NCBI RefSeq assembly: GCF_014904795.1
Contig: NZ_JACZFS010000062.1
Coordinates: 1 to 36,638 of the forward strand
DNA length: 36,638 nucleotides
Direction of reading: 5' to 3'
From: Nisaea nitritireducens
Lineage (GTDB): Bacteria; Pseudomonadota; Alphaproteobacteria; Thalassobaculales; Thalassobaculaceae
Part shown: in pieces, positions 15,145-24,396 of the stretch
Layout: the number at the start of each line of letters is the position of its first letter
Position numbering within the stretch: position 1 is the stretch's first letter
Program-made: the position numbers and the translations under genes
The notes under the pieces: generated by a model
Database searches by the model: none
The model's input: only the letters and a program-made list of their open reading frames with translations
What the model was told of the DNA's origin: nothing

Positions 15145-18100
15145 CGATCCGCTCTCCTTCCAGATCAAAGAACCGGGGTTCTGTCACCGTGACCTTCACG
15201 ACCTTGTCCTCAAGCGGGACATGCAGGGTTTGGCCGTGCCGGGCATGACCGCCCTTGATAAGAGCCATGGCGATGGAACGGCCGCAATTCGGGCTGTAAT
15301 AGCTCGACGTGACATGGCCGAGCATTTCCATCGGCGGCTCCGGTTTCAGCTTCTCCACAACATGGCCGCCTTCCGGCAGCACGGTCTGCGGATCTTCCGT
15401 CAGCAGGCCGACCAGTTGCTTGCGGTCCGGTGAGGCCATCGACTCACGCTCAAGGGAGCGCTTGCCGACAAAGTCCGGCTTCTTCTTCGAGACGATCCAG
15501 TCCATGCCGAGATCGAGCGGGTTCACCGTGCCGTCGGTTTCCTGACCGACGATGATGAAGCCCTTTTCGGCCCGCAGCACATGCATGGTCTCCGTGCCGT
15601 AAGGCGTGATATCGAACTCCTTGCCGGCTTCCATCAGCGCTTCCCAGAGCGCCAGGCCGTAGCGGGCCGGGACGTTGATCTCAAAGGACAGCTCACCGGT
15701 GAAGGAAATCCGGTAGAGCCGCGCCGGGATGCCTGCGACAGTGCCTTCCTTCATCGCCATGAAGGGGAAGGCCTCGGCGGAGAAATCCACGTCCTCGCAG
15801 AGTTTCTGCAAGACGGCCCGGCTTTTGGGGCCGTTGATCGCCACCACGGACCATTGTTCGGTCACACTGGAGAAGAAGACCTTCAGGTCCGGCCACTCGG
15901 TCTGATGCCATTCCTCCAGCCAGGACAGCACGTTCGCCGCGCCGCCGGTTGTGGTGGTCATGTGATAGTGGTTTTCGCCGATGCAGGTGGTCACGCCGTC
16001 ATCCATGACCATGCCGTCTTCCTTCAGCATCAGCCCGTAGCGGCAGCGGCCGACACCGAGCTTCAGCCACGCATTGGTGTAGATGCGGTTGAGGAATTCG
16101 GCTGCGTCCGGCCCCTGAATGTCGATCTTGCCGAGGGTCGAGGCGTCGAGGATGCCACAGCCGTCGCGCACGGCCTTGACCTCGCGGTCGATGGCTTGCC
16201 GGAAGGTCTCACCCTGCTTCGGGAAATACCAGGCCCGCATCCACTGGCCTACATGCTCGAATTTCGCGCCGTTTGCCCGGGCCCATTCGTCGATCCGGGT
16301 CTTGCGGACCGGCTCGAACAGTTTGCCGACATTCCGGCCCGTATAGGCGCCGATGGTGGCAGGTGTGTAGGGCGGGCGGAACGTCGTGGTGCCGACTGCT
16401 GGAATGTCCGAGGCCAGCACATCCGACAGGATGGCGAGCGCGTTGACGTTGGAGGTCTTGCCCTGATCCGTGCCCATGCCGGTGGTGGTGTAGCGCTTCA
16501 GATGCTCGACCGAGCGGTAGCCTTCGCGAGCGGCGAGCTGAACGTCGGCGGCGGTCACATCGTTCTGGAAATCAACGAAATGCTTGCCCTTGCGGCCGAG
16601 TTTGGCCTTGCCCGGCGTGATCCAGAGAGGCCGCAGGCCGCCCTGTTCCGGCTCGGTGGCTTTCGGCGCGGCGGGTGCACGTCCCTTGTGTCCGGCCTCG
16701 CGCGCGGCTTCGGCGCCAAGTTTGAGGCCTTCCTTCAGGCTGTCGGCCAGACCCATGGTGCCGTTGCAGGCTCCGGTGCTGGCCAGGGCCTGACTTGCCG
16801 TGCCGGGAATGAACGCGGCCATTTCCGTGTCCCAGGTGAGCTTGCCCTTGGACTGGGAGAACAGATGCACCGTTGGGTTCCAGCCGCCAGACATGGCGAT
16901 CAGGTCGCAATTGACCGATTTGGCCGTGCCGGTGACGCCGGTGCCGTTCGCATCGAGCTGCATGACCTCGACGCTGGTCACTTTCTGCGTGCCCTGCACC
17001 GAGACGATGCCGTGGTTCTCATAGACGGTAATGCCCTTGGCCCGGACCGCGTCGGCCAGCGGGCCGGTGACGGATGTGCGGACATCGACGATGGCGGCGA
17101 CGCGGCCGTGTGCGTCCTCAAGGGCGAGAGCCGTGCGGTAGGCATCGTCGTTATTGGTGAAGATCACCGTCTTGCGGCCGGGCAGGACGCCGTATCGGTT
17201 GACGTATGTGCGCACTGCCGAGGAGAGCATGACGCCCGGACGGTCATTGTCCGTGAAGACCAGTGGCCGTTCGAGGGCGCCCGTCGCCAGCACAACACGC
17301 TTGGCCCGGATCTTCCAGAGCCGCTGGCGCGGTGTGTGTTCCGGCGCTGCGCCGAGATGGTCGCTGACCCGCTCCAGGCCGGTCAGGTAGTTGTGATCGT
17401 AATAGCCGGTAATGGTGCAGCGCTTGACCAGAGTGACCTCGGGCATCGCCTCCAGCTCCGCCACACTTTCCTCAACCCAGCGGGCAGGCTCCTTGCCGTC
17501 GATTTCGCAATCGCTCTCGGACAGCAGCGATCCGCCCCAATCCGCCGTCTCGTCCGCCAGGATCACCCGGGCACCGGTCTTGCCGGCCGCCAGCGCCGCC
17601 GCGAGACCGGCGGGCCCGCCGCCGACGATCAGAACGTCGGCATGGGCATGGACCTTCTCGTAGCGGTCCGGATCGCGGTCCGGCGGCGCCTTGCCGAGAC
17701 CGGCTGCATGCCGGATGACATGCTCGTATTTCAGCCAGAGCGAGGCTGGCCACATGAAGGTCTTGTAGTAGAAGCCCGCCGGGAACAGCCGGTGGAAGAC
17801 TGAATTGACGGCACCGACATCGAACTTCAGGCAAGGCCAGCGGTTCTGGCTGGCGGCTTCCAGACCGTCGAAGATCTCGATCTGGGTCGCCCGCAGGTTC
17901 GGCTCCGACTTGTTGCCGCCGCCGAGCTGGATCAGCGCGTTCGGCTCTTCCGATCCGGCGGCGAGGATGCCGCGCGGACGGTGATACTTGAAGCTGCGGC
18001 CGATCAGGTGGACGCCGTTGGCGATCAGGGCAGAGGCGAGGGTGTCGCCCTCAAAGCCCTCGTAGCTCTTGCCGTCGAAGGTGAAGCGGACCGGCTTGGA

Positions 18101-18148
18101 GCGGTCGATACGCCCCTTGTCGCGGATCCGGAAAGACTGCCCGCTCAT
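15137..18148 (-). CDS. soxA: Sarcosine oxidase subunit alpha
   Basis: A 1003-residue subunit, full length for the family. The N-terminal Fer2-like domain spans about residues 18-100 (VRFTFDGKSYEGFEGDTLAS), followed by a pyridine-nucleotide-binding domain with VLIVGGGPAGLAAALAAGK near 173-190. The C-terminal third is a GcvT-like folate-binding domain with GVGRCRYGLMLKEDG and ISFTGELSFEINVP. The complex oxidises sarcosine to glycine and hydrogen peroxide and transfers the released one-carbon unit to tetrahydrofolate as 5,10-methylene-THF, made in this domain. The start overlaps the soxD stop as ATGA, and the stop overlaps soxG. Neither glyA nor purU, frequent sox companions elsewhere, is in the window. 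Confidence 0.97.
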   Translation of the reverse strand: MSGQSFRIRDKGRIDRSKPVRFTFDGKSYEGFEGDTLASALIANGVHLIGRSFKYHRPRGILAAGSEEPNALIQLGGGNKSEPNLRATQIEIFDGLEAASQNRWPCLKFDVGAVNSVFHRLFPAGFYYKTFMWPASLWLKYEHVIRHAAGLGKAPPDRDPDRYEKVHAHADVLIVGGGPAGLAAALAAGKTGARVILADETADWGGSLLSESDCEIDGKEPARWVEESVAELEAMPEVTLVKRCTITGYYDHNYLTGLERVSDHLGAAPEHTPRQRLWKIRAKRVVLATGALERPLVFTDNDRPGVMLSSAVRTYVNRYGVLPGRKTVIFTNNDDAYRTALALEDAHGRVAAIVDVRTSVTGPLADAVRAKGITVYENHGIVSVQGTQKVTSVEVMQLDANGTGVTGTAKSVNCDLIAMSGGWNPTVHLFSQSKGKLTWDTEMAAFIPGTASQALASTGACNGTMGLADSLKEGLKLGAEAAREAGHKGRAPAAPKATEPEQGGLRPLWITPGKAKLGRKGKHFVDFQNDVTAADVQLAAREGYRSVEHLKRYTTTGMGTDQGKTSNVNALAILSDVLASDIPAVGTTTFRPPYTPATIGAYTGRNVGKLFEPVRKTRIDEWARANGAKFEHVGQWMRAWYFPKQGETFRQAIDREVKAVRDGCGILDASTLGKIDIQGPDAAEFLNRIYTNAWLKLGVGRCRYGLMLKEDGMVMDDGVTTCIGENHYHMTTTTGGAANVLSWLEEWHQTEWPDLKVFFSSVTEQWSVVAINGPKSRAVLQKLCEDVDFSAEAFPFMAMKEGTVAGIPARLYRISFTGELSFEINVPARYGLALWEALMEAGKEFDITPYGTETMHVLRAEKGFIIVGQETDGTVNPLDLGMDWIVSKKKPDFVGKRSLERESMASPDRKQLVGLLTEDPQTVLPEGGHVVEKLKPEPPMEMLGHVTSSYYSPNCGRSIAMALIKGGHARHGQTLHVPLEDKVVKVTVTEPRFFDLEGERIDG

Positions 18149-18501
18149 GTGCCCGACACTCCCGCTTTCGCGTTCTTCTCAGCCGCGCTCTGGCGCCGCC
18201 AGTTGCCTTCATAGGCCTTGATGCCTTCGGGGCTCTTCGGTAGCTCGCCCATCGGATAGATCTCGATGATCTCGTCGGTGGCGGTATTGCGCACGACGTT
18301 GAACCATTGCCGGCAGCCGGCGCTGTGCGACCAGCGCTCCAAGAACGGGCCCTTGGCGTTCTGTTTCAGGAACAGGTACTCGGCCCACTCCCCGTCGCTC
18401 AGCTTTTCCGGTGCGGCCGGGCGCAGGATGTGAGCCTCGCCGCCATAGTGGAACTCATTGTCGTCGCGCGGTCCGCACCAGGGACAGGTGATGTGCAGCA
18501 T
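18145..18501 (-). CDS. soxD: Sarcosine oxidase subunit delta
   Basis: A 118-residue zinc-binding subunit. Cys6, Cys9, His59 and Cys63 (TCPWCG and WSHSAGC) fall at the positions of the zinc ligands described for the Stenotrophomonas SoxD structure. HYGGEAHILRP and WFNVVRNTATDEI are also family-typical. The short protein is structural, at the interface of the alpha and beta subunits. The ATG at 18501 has GGGAGAG six bases upstream. It starts 11 bases after soxB and overlaps the soxA start by four bases. The same frame stays open far upstream through soxB, but that is shadow coding. Confidence 0.96.
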   Translation of the reverse strand: MLHITCPWCGPRDDNEFHYGGEAHILRPAAPEKLSDGEWAEYLFLKQNAKGPFLERWSHSAGCRQWFNVVRNTATDEIIEIYPMGELPKSPEGIKAYEGNWRRQSAAEKNAKAGVSGT

Positions 18502-18512
18502 GTCTTCTCTCC

Positions 18513-19805
18513 CTAGTGCGCGACGCCGGCGGCGCCGTGCTCGTCGATGAGGTAACCGGTTTCGAATCGCTTCAGGCTGAAGGGCGCGGCGATGGCGTTC
18601 GGCTCGTCCCGGGCGATCAGGTCGGCGAAGACATGGCCGGAGCCCGGTGTTGCCTTGAAGCCGCCGGTGCCCCAGCCGCAATTGAAATAGAGCCCGTCGA
18701 CCGGTGTCTTGGAAATGATCGGCGAGGCGTCCGGGCAGGTATCGACGATACCGCCCCAGGTTCGCAGCACCCGCAGGCGCGAGACGATGGGATACAGCTC
18801 GACCGCTGCCGCCAGCAACCCCTCTACCGTCGGGATGCTGCCGCGCTGGCTGTAGGAATTGTAGCTGTCGACACCGGCGCCGAACACCAGCTCGCCCTTG
18901 TCGGATTGGCTGATATACATATGTACCGCGTTCGACATCACGACCGTGTCGATGCAGGGCTTGATCGGCTCGGAAACCAGCGCCTGCAAGGGCCGGGAAT
19001 CGATCGGCAGGTTCAGGCCGGCCATGGAGGCGACGACGCCGGAATGTCCGGCGGTGACCACGCCCACCTTCTTCGCCTTGATGGTGCCGCGGTTTGTTTC
19101 GATGCCGGTAACCTTGCCTCCGTCGCGCAGGATGCCGGTGACTTCGCAATTCTGGATGATGTCGACGCCGAGATCGTCGGCCGCGCGGGCATAGCCCCAG
19201 GCCACGGCATCGTGCCGGGCGGTGCCGCCACGGCGCTGGATGAAGCCGCCCATGACCGGATAACGAATGCCGGGATTGGTGTCGATGATCGGCACCAGCT
19301 GTTTGATCTGGGCCGGGCTCATCACTTCACTGTCGATGCCGTTCAGGCGGATCGCCTCGACCCGGCGGCGCATTTCTTTCAGCTCGTGCTCCGAATGTGC
19401 CAGCGTCAGCACGCCGCGCTGGGAGAACATGACGTTGAAATTCAGCTCCTGACTCATGCCTTCCCAGAGCTTCAGCGCATGCTCGTAGATGCCGGCGCTT
19501 TCGTCCCAGAGATAGTTGGAGCGGATGATGGTGGTGTTCCGGCCGGTATTGCCGCCGCCGACCCAGCCCTTTTCGACCACGGCGATATTCCTGATGCCGT
19601 GCACGGAGGCGAGGTAATAGGCCGTGGCCAGCCCATGGCCGCCACCACCGACAATGATTACGTCGTATTCAGGCTTCGGCTCCGGCGAACGCCAGGCCTT
19701 TTGCCAGTTCTCGTGATAGCTGAGCGCGTTGCGCGCCAGTGCGAAGATCGAGTAGCGGGAAGCCCCGCCTCTCAGCGCCCGCATGCCGTTCGCGGAACCT
19801 TTCAT
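18513..19805 (-). CDS. soxB: Sarcosine oxidase subunit beta
   Basis: A 430-residue FAD-dependent oxidoreductase of the DAO family. The Rossmann motif [15 protein letters not shown] is at about residues 51-65. The histidine that carries the covalent FMN in characterised enzymes is seen in [16 protein letters not shown] (His198). [20 protein letters not shown] and [17 protein letters not shown] are diagnostic of SoxB, not of monomeric sarcosine oxidase. Oxidation of sarcosine occurs here, with electrons passing to oxygen through the FMN. The ATG at 19805 is chosen because a GGGGG stretch precedes it; an ATG at 19784 gives a more typical length. First gene of the operon; the PAS_5 gene ends 142 bases upstream on the same strand. 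Confidence 0.96.
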   Translation of the reverse strand: MKGSANGMRALRGGASRYSIFALARNALSYHENWQKAWRSPEPKPEYDVIIVGGGGHGLATAYYLASVHGIRNIAVVEKGWVGGGNTGRNTTIIRSNYLWDESAGIYEHALKLWEGMSQELNFNVMFSQRGVLTLAHSEHELKEMRRRVEAIRLNGIDSEVMSPAQIKQLVPIIDTNPGIRYPVMGGFIQRRGGTARHDAVAWGYARAADDLGVDIIQNCEVTGILRDGGKVTGIETNRGTIKAKKVGVVTAGHSGVVASMAGLNLPIDSRPLQALVSEPIKPCIDTVVMSNAVHMYISQSDKGELVFGAGVDSYNSYSQRGSIPTVEGLLAAAVELYPIVSRLRVLRTWGGIVDTCPDASPIISKTPVDGLYFNCGWGTGGFKATPGSGHVFADLIARDEPNAIAAPFSLKRFETGYLIDEHGAAGVAH

Positions 19806-19947
19806 CGCCTTGCCCCCATAGGACCTAGATTCGCCAGAATGATCCGGACGGTAATCGGAGCTGTCCAGCCCCTGTTGTTCCGGCCCGACCTGCCGTGACG
19901 CCGCTGGAACAGGCCGGATGCGTTCTTTTACCTCAAGCGCGAGATGT

Positions 19948-20496
19948 TTAGAGATTCGGAATGTAGTCCGACGTATCCGGTCGTTTGTTCGGGTTGGCAT
20001 GCAGATCGATGACCATCAGCATATCGGGCCCGTCGGGCTTGTCGCGGACGGGCAGGCGGACGCAGCAAATGCCGTATGTCCGGTTGCGCCATATAAAACG
20101 GTTTTCGTGAATCGTCGGGCGGCCGGATACCAGGCATTGCCGGTTTTGCTGGATGAGGGCCGCGGCATAATCCGGATAAGGCATCTCGCTGACATGCATG
20201 CCGGTGAAATCCATACCGCCCTTGTTGGCGGCGATGCCCGAATAGAGCCGGTAGATGAAGTCCGCACCGTCTTTGACGGGTTCAAGCAGAGAAACCCGGC
20301 CCATCAGCTTGCCAAAATTCTCTGGCGGGAAATATGATCGTAGCGGGAGGCCAGACCCGCTCCAGTTGTCCCAAAGCTCCAGCATGTGAAGGGACGGGCG
20401 CACAGCGGGAGCATCGCGCGGAAGCTCGACGGAGGATATCAGTCCGCCGCGCCTCGTGCCGTCGAGGCTCGAGACGAGCTGGTCATCATCTAACAT
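19948..20496 (-). CDS. PAS_5 domain protein
   Basis: A 182-residue stand-alone protein matching the PAS_5 family (PF07310), common and little studied in alphaproteobacteria: [41 protein letters not shown] and [11 protein letters not shown] in the usual order. There is no signal peptide, membrane segment or output domain, so it is probably a small sensory or ligand-binding protein in the cytoplasm. It starts 16 bases after the upstream 637-residue gene on the same strand and is probably co-transcribed with it. soxB follows 142 bases downstream, far enough for a separate promoter. No clear Shine-Dalgarno site precedes the ATG at 20496. Ligand unknown. Confidence 0.8.
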   Translation of the reverse strand: MLDDDQLVSSLDGTRRGGLISSVELPRDAPAVRPSLHMLELWDNWSGSGLPLRSYFPPENFGKLMGRVSLLEPVKDGADFIYRLYSGIAANKGGMDFTGMHVSEMPYPDYAAALIQQNRQCLVSGRPTIHENRFIWRNRTYGICCVRLPVRDKPDGPDMLMVIDLHANPNKRPDTSDYIPNL

Positions 20497-20511
20497 ATGT
20501 CAATCGGAGGG

Positions 20512-22425
20512 TTAGTTGAGACGAAACTTCCGCTTCAGGCCTTCGTGGAAAAGCCGCTCCGCATGGTCGGACGGGGTCGCTGTACCAGCTGGATTATCCG
20601 CGTACCAGTCCCGATAGTCGGCAAGCCGGATGGGGTTCAGGAATTCCTGGCATCCGCGGCCACGATTGGCCGCCTTGAAGCGCAGGATGTCGTCGAAGGT
20701 GACGCCGGTCACCTCGACCTTTTCCACCAGGCCGCCGGCGTCGAAACCGAGCACGATGCGGTTGAGATAGGGATACTGTGCTTCTGCCAGCATCATCGCC
20801 ATTCCGCCGGCACCGTTAGACGGTGCGTAGATCCAGCACCCGACATGGGCCCATTGCTGATGCAGCATACGCAATACGGAATCGCGGGATCCAGGCGCCG
20901 TTTCGCCACTGCGGCCGAAGCGGATGGCGACCGGATCATTGATGGCGGCCTTGATGTCCTGGAGCCGGGCGCCGCTCTTTGCTGCGGAAGCGAAGTCGAG
21001 CAGCAGTTTCCTGACGATCTCCTGGCCGGTTTCATCCGCGCTTGCTTTCGTTTCGTTTGCAGGCGCCATGACGAGTTCGACCATGGGTGCATCCAGGGCA
21101 AGCCAGTCCGCCGCGAGCTCGGAGGACCGCCCGGAGTTTCCGTCATCGGTGCAGCCATGCGGGTCTGCCGGTGAGAGAGCGGTCAGAAGCCCGCTCGGCC
21201 TGGCCGCCACATAGGTGGCGACAGCCGCGTCGAAACGACTGAAATCCTCGCGCATGGCGCTGTAGAAGGCGACGCAGGCGCGCCCGGCGGCATGCAGCGC
21301 ATCCGGCGCCTCGTCGCTGGTGGTGAGCCGCGATACCGATTGCCGTTGCAGAATGTCGTAGGCCGCGCGAATGCCGGACCCGCCGCTTGGGCCGGCCGAC
21401 GCGATCCTGCGCATCAGCCATCCGTCATTGGTCCGCTGAAGCCCGCTTGGGGCAACCAGGATTTCGGCGGGGTTCGTGCCACTTGAAAGCGTGTCCGTGA
21501 ACAGCAGGGTGCCGGATGTCCGCGCGCGGATGCTGATCTGCTGTAACTCGGGCGCGCCGGTGGAGATGCGCACCATGGTCCCGCCCTCGGTCAACGGAAC
21601 GTCTTTCTGGATAACAGTTTCTTCCACGGAGCCCGGAGCGATAGAGGCGATCAGACGCTCGACGGGAATGCCGGTGGGGCGTCCGAGGAACGATTCGGCC
21701 TGCTCCAGTAGCGGCACGGAAAACTGCGGCATGGCGGAAAGACGAAGGGAACGCTGCGGGGGCGTGGTTCCACTCAGGAGGACCGGGTTGCCGGTGATAC
21801 GGGCACCATCGTTGATTGGCAGGCTGTTCCCGTCTGCATTCAGCGTCCTTGGCAGACTGCCTGATGCACCGGTGTATTCGGCCTTGAGTATCAGCGACCG
21901 CTCCACCACCACATCACAGCAAAACGCCTCCAAGCCGGACTTTGGCGCCGCCGCGGGAGCGGATACCGTGACCTCTTCAGAGAGATAGCAATCGTCGAAA
22001 TGTCCGGCGATCACCGGGCAGGCGACCGGGTTACCGTTCGGTGCTATGGCGGCATCGAAGCTCGGTGTCGATTGCGCCACGCAGAATGCAAACAGGGCCG
22101 GCCCGCCAAGCAGGATAATTGCAAGGCCGGCAGCAATCGCGATGGCCAGCCGCTTGCTTCGGCGCGGCGGTTCGGCCGCTGTTTCGGCCTGCTCGTCCCC
22201 AGGGGCCTTCTTTGCGGAAAGATCCGGTTTTTTGCCCGACCGAGCTGAGGCGCTGCCGGCTTTTGCCGCGTCGTCTTTTTTCTTGGAAGCCGTTTCCTTC
22301 ACATCGGACGCTGCCGCACTGGACGCTGGGGCATCCTTTTTATCGGTGGCGGATGTTTCCGGCTTATCGGTGTTCGGAGTCTTTTTCGGATCGTTCTTCT
22401 CGCCGGGATTGTCCGGTGACGACAT
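20512..22425 (-). CDS. Membrane-anchored protein of unknown function
   Basis: A 637-residue protein that I do not recognise. The first 90 residues are a Lys/Ala/Asp/Ser-rich, low-complexity cytoplasmic tail. A single membrane helix follows at about 92-116 (RLAIAIAAGLAIILLGGPAL), with RRSKR before it, so the rest should be periplasmic. The periplasmic part has several Cys residues (CPVIAGHFDDCYL, EAFCCDVVVE, GRACVAF, HGCTDDG, VGCWIY, RGCQEF) that could form disulfides, and a C-terminal region around GGMAMMLAEAQYPYLNRIVLGFD. The ATG at 22425 has GGAG seven bases upstream; the ATG at 22440 has none. The PAS_5 gene follows after 15 bases, suggesting a two-gene unit. Confidence 0.75.
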   Translation of the reverse strand: MSSPDNPGEKNDPKKTPNTDKPETSATDKKDAPASSAAASDVKETASKKKDDAAKAGSASARSGKKPDLSAKKAPGDEQAETAAEPPRRSKRLAIAIAAGLAIILLGGPALFAFCVAQSTPSFDAAIAPNGNPVACPVIAGHFDDCYLSEEVTVSAPAAAPKSGLEAFCCDVVVERSLILKAEYTGASGSLPRTLNADGNSLPINDGARITGNPVLLSGTTPPQRSLRLSAMPQFSVPLLEQAESFLGRPTGIPVERLIASIAPGSVEETVIQKDVPLTEGGTMVRISTGAPELQQISIRARTSGTLLFTDTLSSGTNPAEILVAPSGLQRTNDGWLMRRIASAGPSGGSGIRAAYDILQRQSVSRLTTSDEAPDALHAAGRACVAFYSAMREDFSRFDAAVATYVAARPSGLLTALSPADPHGCTDDGNSGRSSELAADWLALDAPMVELVMAPANETKASADETGQEIVRKLLLDFASAAKSGARLQDIKAAINDPVAIRFGRSGETAPGSRDSVLRMLHQQWAHVGCWIYAPSNGAGGMAMMLAEAQYPYLNRIVLGFDAGGLVEKVEVTGVTFDDILRFKAANRGRGCQEFLNPIRLADYRDWYADNPAGTATPSDHAERLFHEGLKRKFRLN

Positions 22426-22588
22426 ATCGAAGCTCCACATGCAAAACGCGTGATGAAAAGACTAAGCGAAAATAACGGGAAATACCAACTTGTTGGCATA
22501 CTTGCGGATGCCGGCCGCGCGTTGCGCTCTGCTTCAGGCCTTATCCAGCGCCAAAGACCCGCCGAGCGTCAAAGCGGGGTGCACAAGC

Positions 22589-22620
22589 AAAAAGGGCCGG
22601 CAAAGTTGCCAGCCCTTTTC
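22589..22620 (-). terminator. Intrinsic terminator of the aminotransferase gene
   Basis: AAAAGGGC and GGCAA pair with TTGCC and GCCCTTTT around a tiny loop, with one mismatch in the middle. On the minus strand the GC stem is followed by TTTTT. It begins 22 bases after the aminotransferase stop. Confidence 0.8.
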
Positions 22621-22641
22621 TTGTCATGCTGTTTCGTCAGG

Positions 22642-24030
22642 TCAGGCGACGGCCTGGCCTTCCTTGCGCAGGTGATCGAGCGCGCGATCGAGGCCGCGCC
22701 GGAAAGCTGCGAACATCTCGTCGATCTGGCTCTCGGTGATGATCAGCGGCGGGCAGAAGGCGATGCTGTCACCGACGGCGCGCAGCATCAGGCCTTCCTC
22801 GGTCGCCAGATTGGCAATCATCGGGCCGACGCCTGCAGAGGCTTCGAACGGCTTCTTGGATTCCTTGTCCTGCATCACCTGGATGGCGCCGAGGAGACCG
22901 ACACCGCGGGCTTCGCCAACCAGCGGATGGTCGGCGAAGGAGCGGATGCCCTTCTGGAAGTACGGAGCAACGCCCTGCACCTTCTCGATGATGTTTTCCT
23001 CATCGTAGATCTTCATGGTCTCGAGGGCGACGGCGGCGCAGACCGGGTGGCCGGAATAGGTGTAGCCGTGGCCAAAGGCGCCAAGTTCCGCGCTGGCTTT
23101 CTTCACCGGCTCGTAGACCTTGTCGTTGATGATGGTCGCGGAGATCGGCAGATAGCTGGAAGACAGGGCCTTCGCGCACACCAGAATGTCCGGCTTCATG
23201 CCGAAGGTCTCGGAACCCCAGTAATTGCCGGTCCGGCCGAAGCCGCAGATCACTTCGTCGGCAACCAGCAGGATGTCGTACTTGTTGAGGACCTTCTGGA
23301 TCTTCTCGAAATAGGTCTTCGGCGGAACGATCACACCGCCGGCGCCCATCACTGGTTCGGCGAAGAAGGCGGCAACCGTGTCCGGGCCTTCCTCGATGAT
23401 CATGTTCTCGAGGTTCTCGGCCAGGCGGGTCGCGAAATCCTCTTCGCTCTCACCGGGATTGCACTTGGAGTAGTGGTGCGGCTCGTCCGTGTGGATGAAG
23501 TTGGCAAGCGGCACGTCGAAGCCGCGATGGTTCATCGTCCGGCCGGTCAGGCTCGACGCGGCGAGAGTGATGCCGTGATAGCCGTTCATCCGGCCAATGA
23601 TCTTCTTCTTGTGATGCCGGCCGAGGGCATTGTTGTAATACCAGATGATCTTGATCGCGGTATCGTTCGCTTCCGAGCCGGAATTGTTGAAGAAAACCTT
23701 GGACATCGGCACCGGCATCTTGGAGATCAGCTTCTCGGCGAGGTCGATGCTCGGCAGATGCGCCTTGTGCGCGAAGGTATGGTAATAGGGCAGGGTGTCG
23801 AACTGCTTCATGGCTGCCTGTTTCAGGCGCTCCGAATTGAAGCCGAGCGAGGTCGACCAGAGGCCGGCCATGCCTTCGATGTATTTCTTTCCGGAATCAT
23901 CATAGACATAGATACCTTCCCCACGCTCGATGATCATCGGGCCCTTCTCTTCATGGGCCTCGAAGTTCGTGTAGGGATGCAGCACATAAGCGACGTCACG
24001 CGCCGCCGGTGAATTCGGCTGGAAAGGCAT
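22642..24030 (-). CDS. Class III (omega) aminotransferase
   Basis: A 462-residue PLP enzyme of the class III family. The PLP lysine is Lys287 (DILVCAKALSSSYLP) and the pyridine-nitrogen aspartate is Asp258 (LLVADEVICGFGRTG). FFNNSGSEANDTAIK (phosphate cup) and GYHGITLAASSLTG are present. The N-terminal YVLHPYTNFEAHEEKGPMI resembles omega-amino-acid:pyruvate, putrescine:pyruvate and taurine:pyruvate enzymes, which move an amino group from a terminal amine to pyruvate; which substrate it uses cannot be told. The ATG at 24030 has AAGGAG seven bases upstream. It is divergent from the ABC importer operon, which may bring in its substrate. Confidence 0.93.
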   Translation of the reverse strand: MPFQPNSPAARDVAYVLHPYTNFEAHEEKGPMIIERGEGIYVYDDSGKKYIEGMAGLWSTSLGFNSERLKQAAMKQFDTLPYYHTFAHKAHLPSIDLAEKLISKMPVPMSKVFFNNSGSEANDTAIKIIWYYNNALGRHHKKKIIGRMNGYHGITLAASSLTGRTMNHRGFDVPLANFIHTDEPHHYSKCNPGESEEDFATRLAENLENMIIEEGPDTVAAFFAEPVMGAGGVIVPPKTYFEKIQKVLNKYDILLVADEVICGFGRTGNYWGSETFGMKPDILVCAKALSSSYLPISATIINDKVYEPVKKASAELGAFGHGYTYSGHPVCAAVALETMKIYDEENIIEKVQGVAPYFQKGIRSFADHPLVGEARGVGLLGAIQVMQDKESKKPFEASAGVGPMIANLATEEGLMLRAVGDSIAFCPPLIITESQIDEMFAAFRRGLDRALDHLRKEGQAVA

Positions 24031-24396
24031 AGCGATTCTCCTTCGGGAACGGCGCTGAACAGGCCGTGGGGACTGACCGCCAACATAGCACGCCATTTTG
24101 GCTTGAAAAGCCAGTGCGCGATCCCGGCAAGGAAACGGATCGGCCGACTGTCGTGCTTATGCTGCACTGCACTGAAGCATAGGTAAAGTCGGGCGCCGGT
24201 TATTTCGCGTTGTGCGTTTCTGCGCTGTTTTTCTAGGGGTTCCGAAGGCATCAATGTCATTGACGCCACCAGGACGAGGGGGTTTTATGCATTGATCCCG
24301 GCCAGTAGTTCTGCCGGGCCGCGCCCTGATCGGGATCCCGAAAGTCATAGAAGGGTCTGCATTGGGCGCGACAGAGGCATCATTGGGGAGCTTTTC
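24031..24396. other. Divergent regulatory region between the aminotransferase and the ABC importer operon
   Basis: 366 bases without a supported gene. It holds the two divergent ribosome-binding sites, a small stem GGCTTgaaAAGCC near 24100, an inverted repeat TATGCT (24158-24163) / AGCATA (24176-24181), and the 12-bp palindrome at 24330-24341. In-frame extension of the substrate-binding protein to 24292 is not supported, because the signal peptide begins at 24397. Confidence 0.6.
24330..24341. promoter_or_regulatory. 12-bp palindrome before the ABC importer operon
   Basis: TCGGGATCCCGA is a perfect palindrome, 55 bases before the substrate-binding protein start. Its position suits an operator in the promoter or 5' leader, but the regulator is unknown and a chance palindrome is possible. 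Confidence 0.3.

Noticed and set aside
15581-17803. Plus-strand open frame of about 740 codons antisense to soxA
   Set aside because: It mirrors the codon bias of soxA, shows no domain, and has no ribosome-binding site.
18516-19898. Plus-strand open frame of about 460 codons opposite soxB
   Set aside because: Antisense shadow of soxB with no family features.
19876-19911. TGTTCC-N24-GGAACA inverted repeat upstream of soxB as a terminator or operator
   Set aside because: Arms are only six bases, the loop is long and no T-run follows; too weak to support.
19806-19947. Glycine riboswitch upstream of soxB
   Set aside because: The 142-base gap lacks the paired glycine aptamer layout; I saw no conserved core.
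22450-24012. Plus-strand open frame of about 520 codons opposite the aminotransferase
   Set aside because: Antisense shadow of a fully conserved PLP enzyme gene; low-complexity composition.
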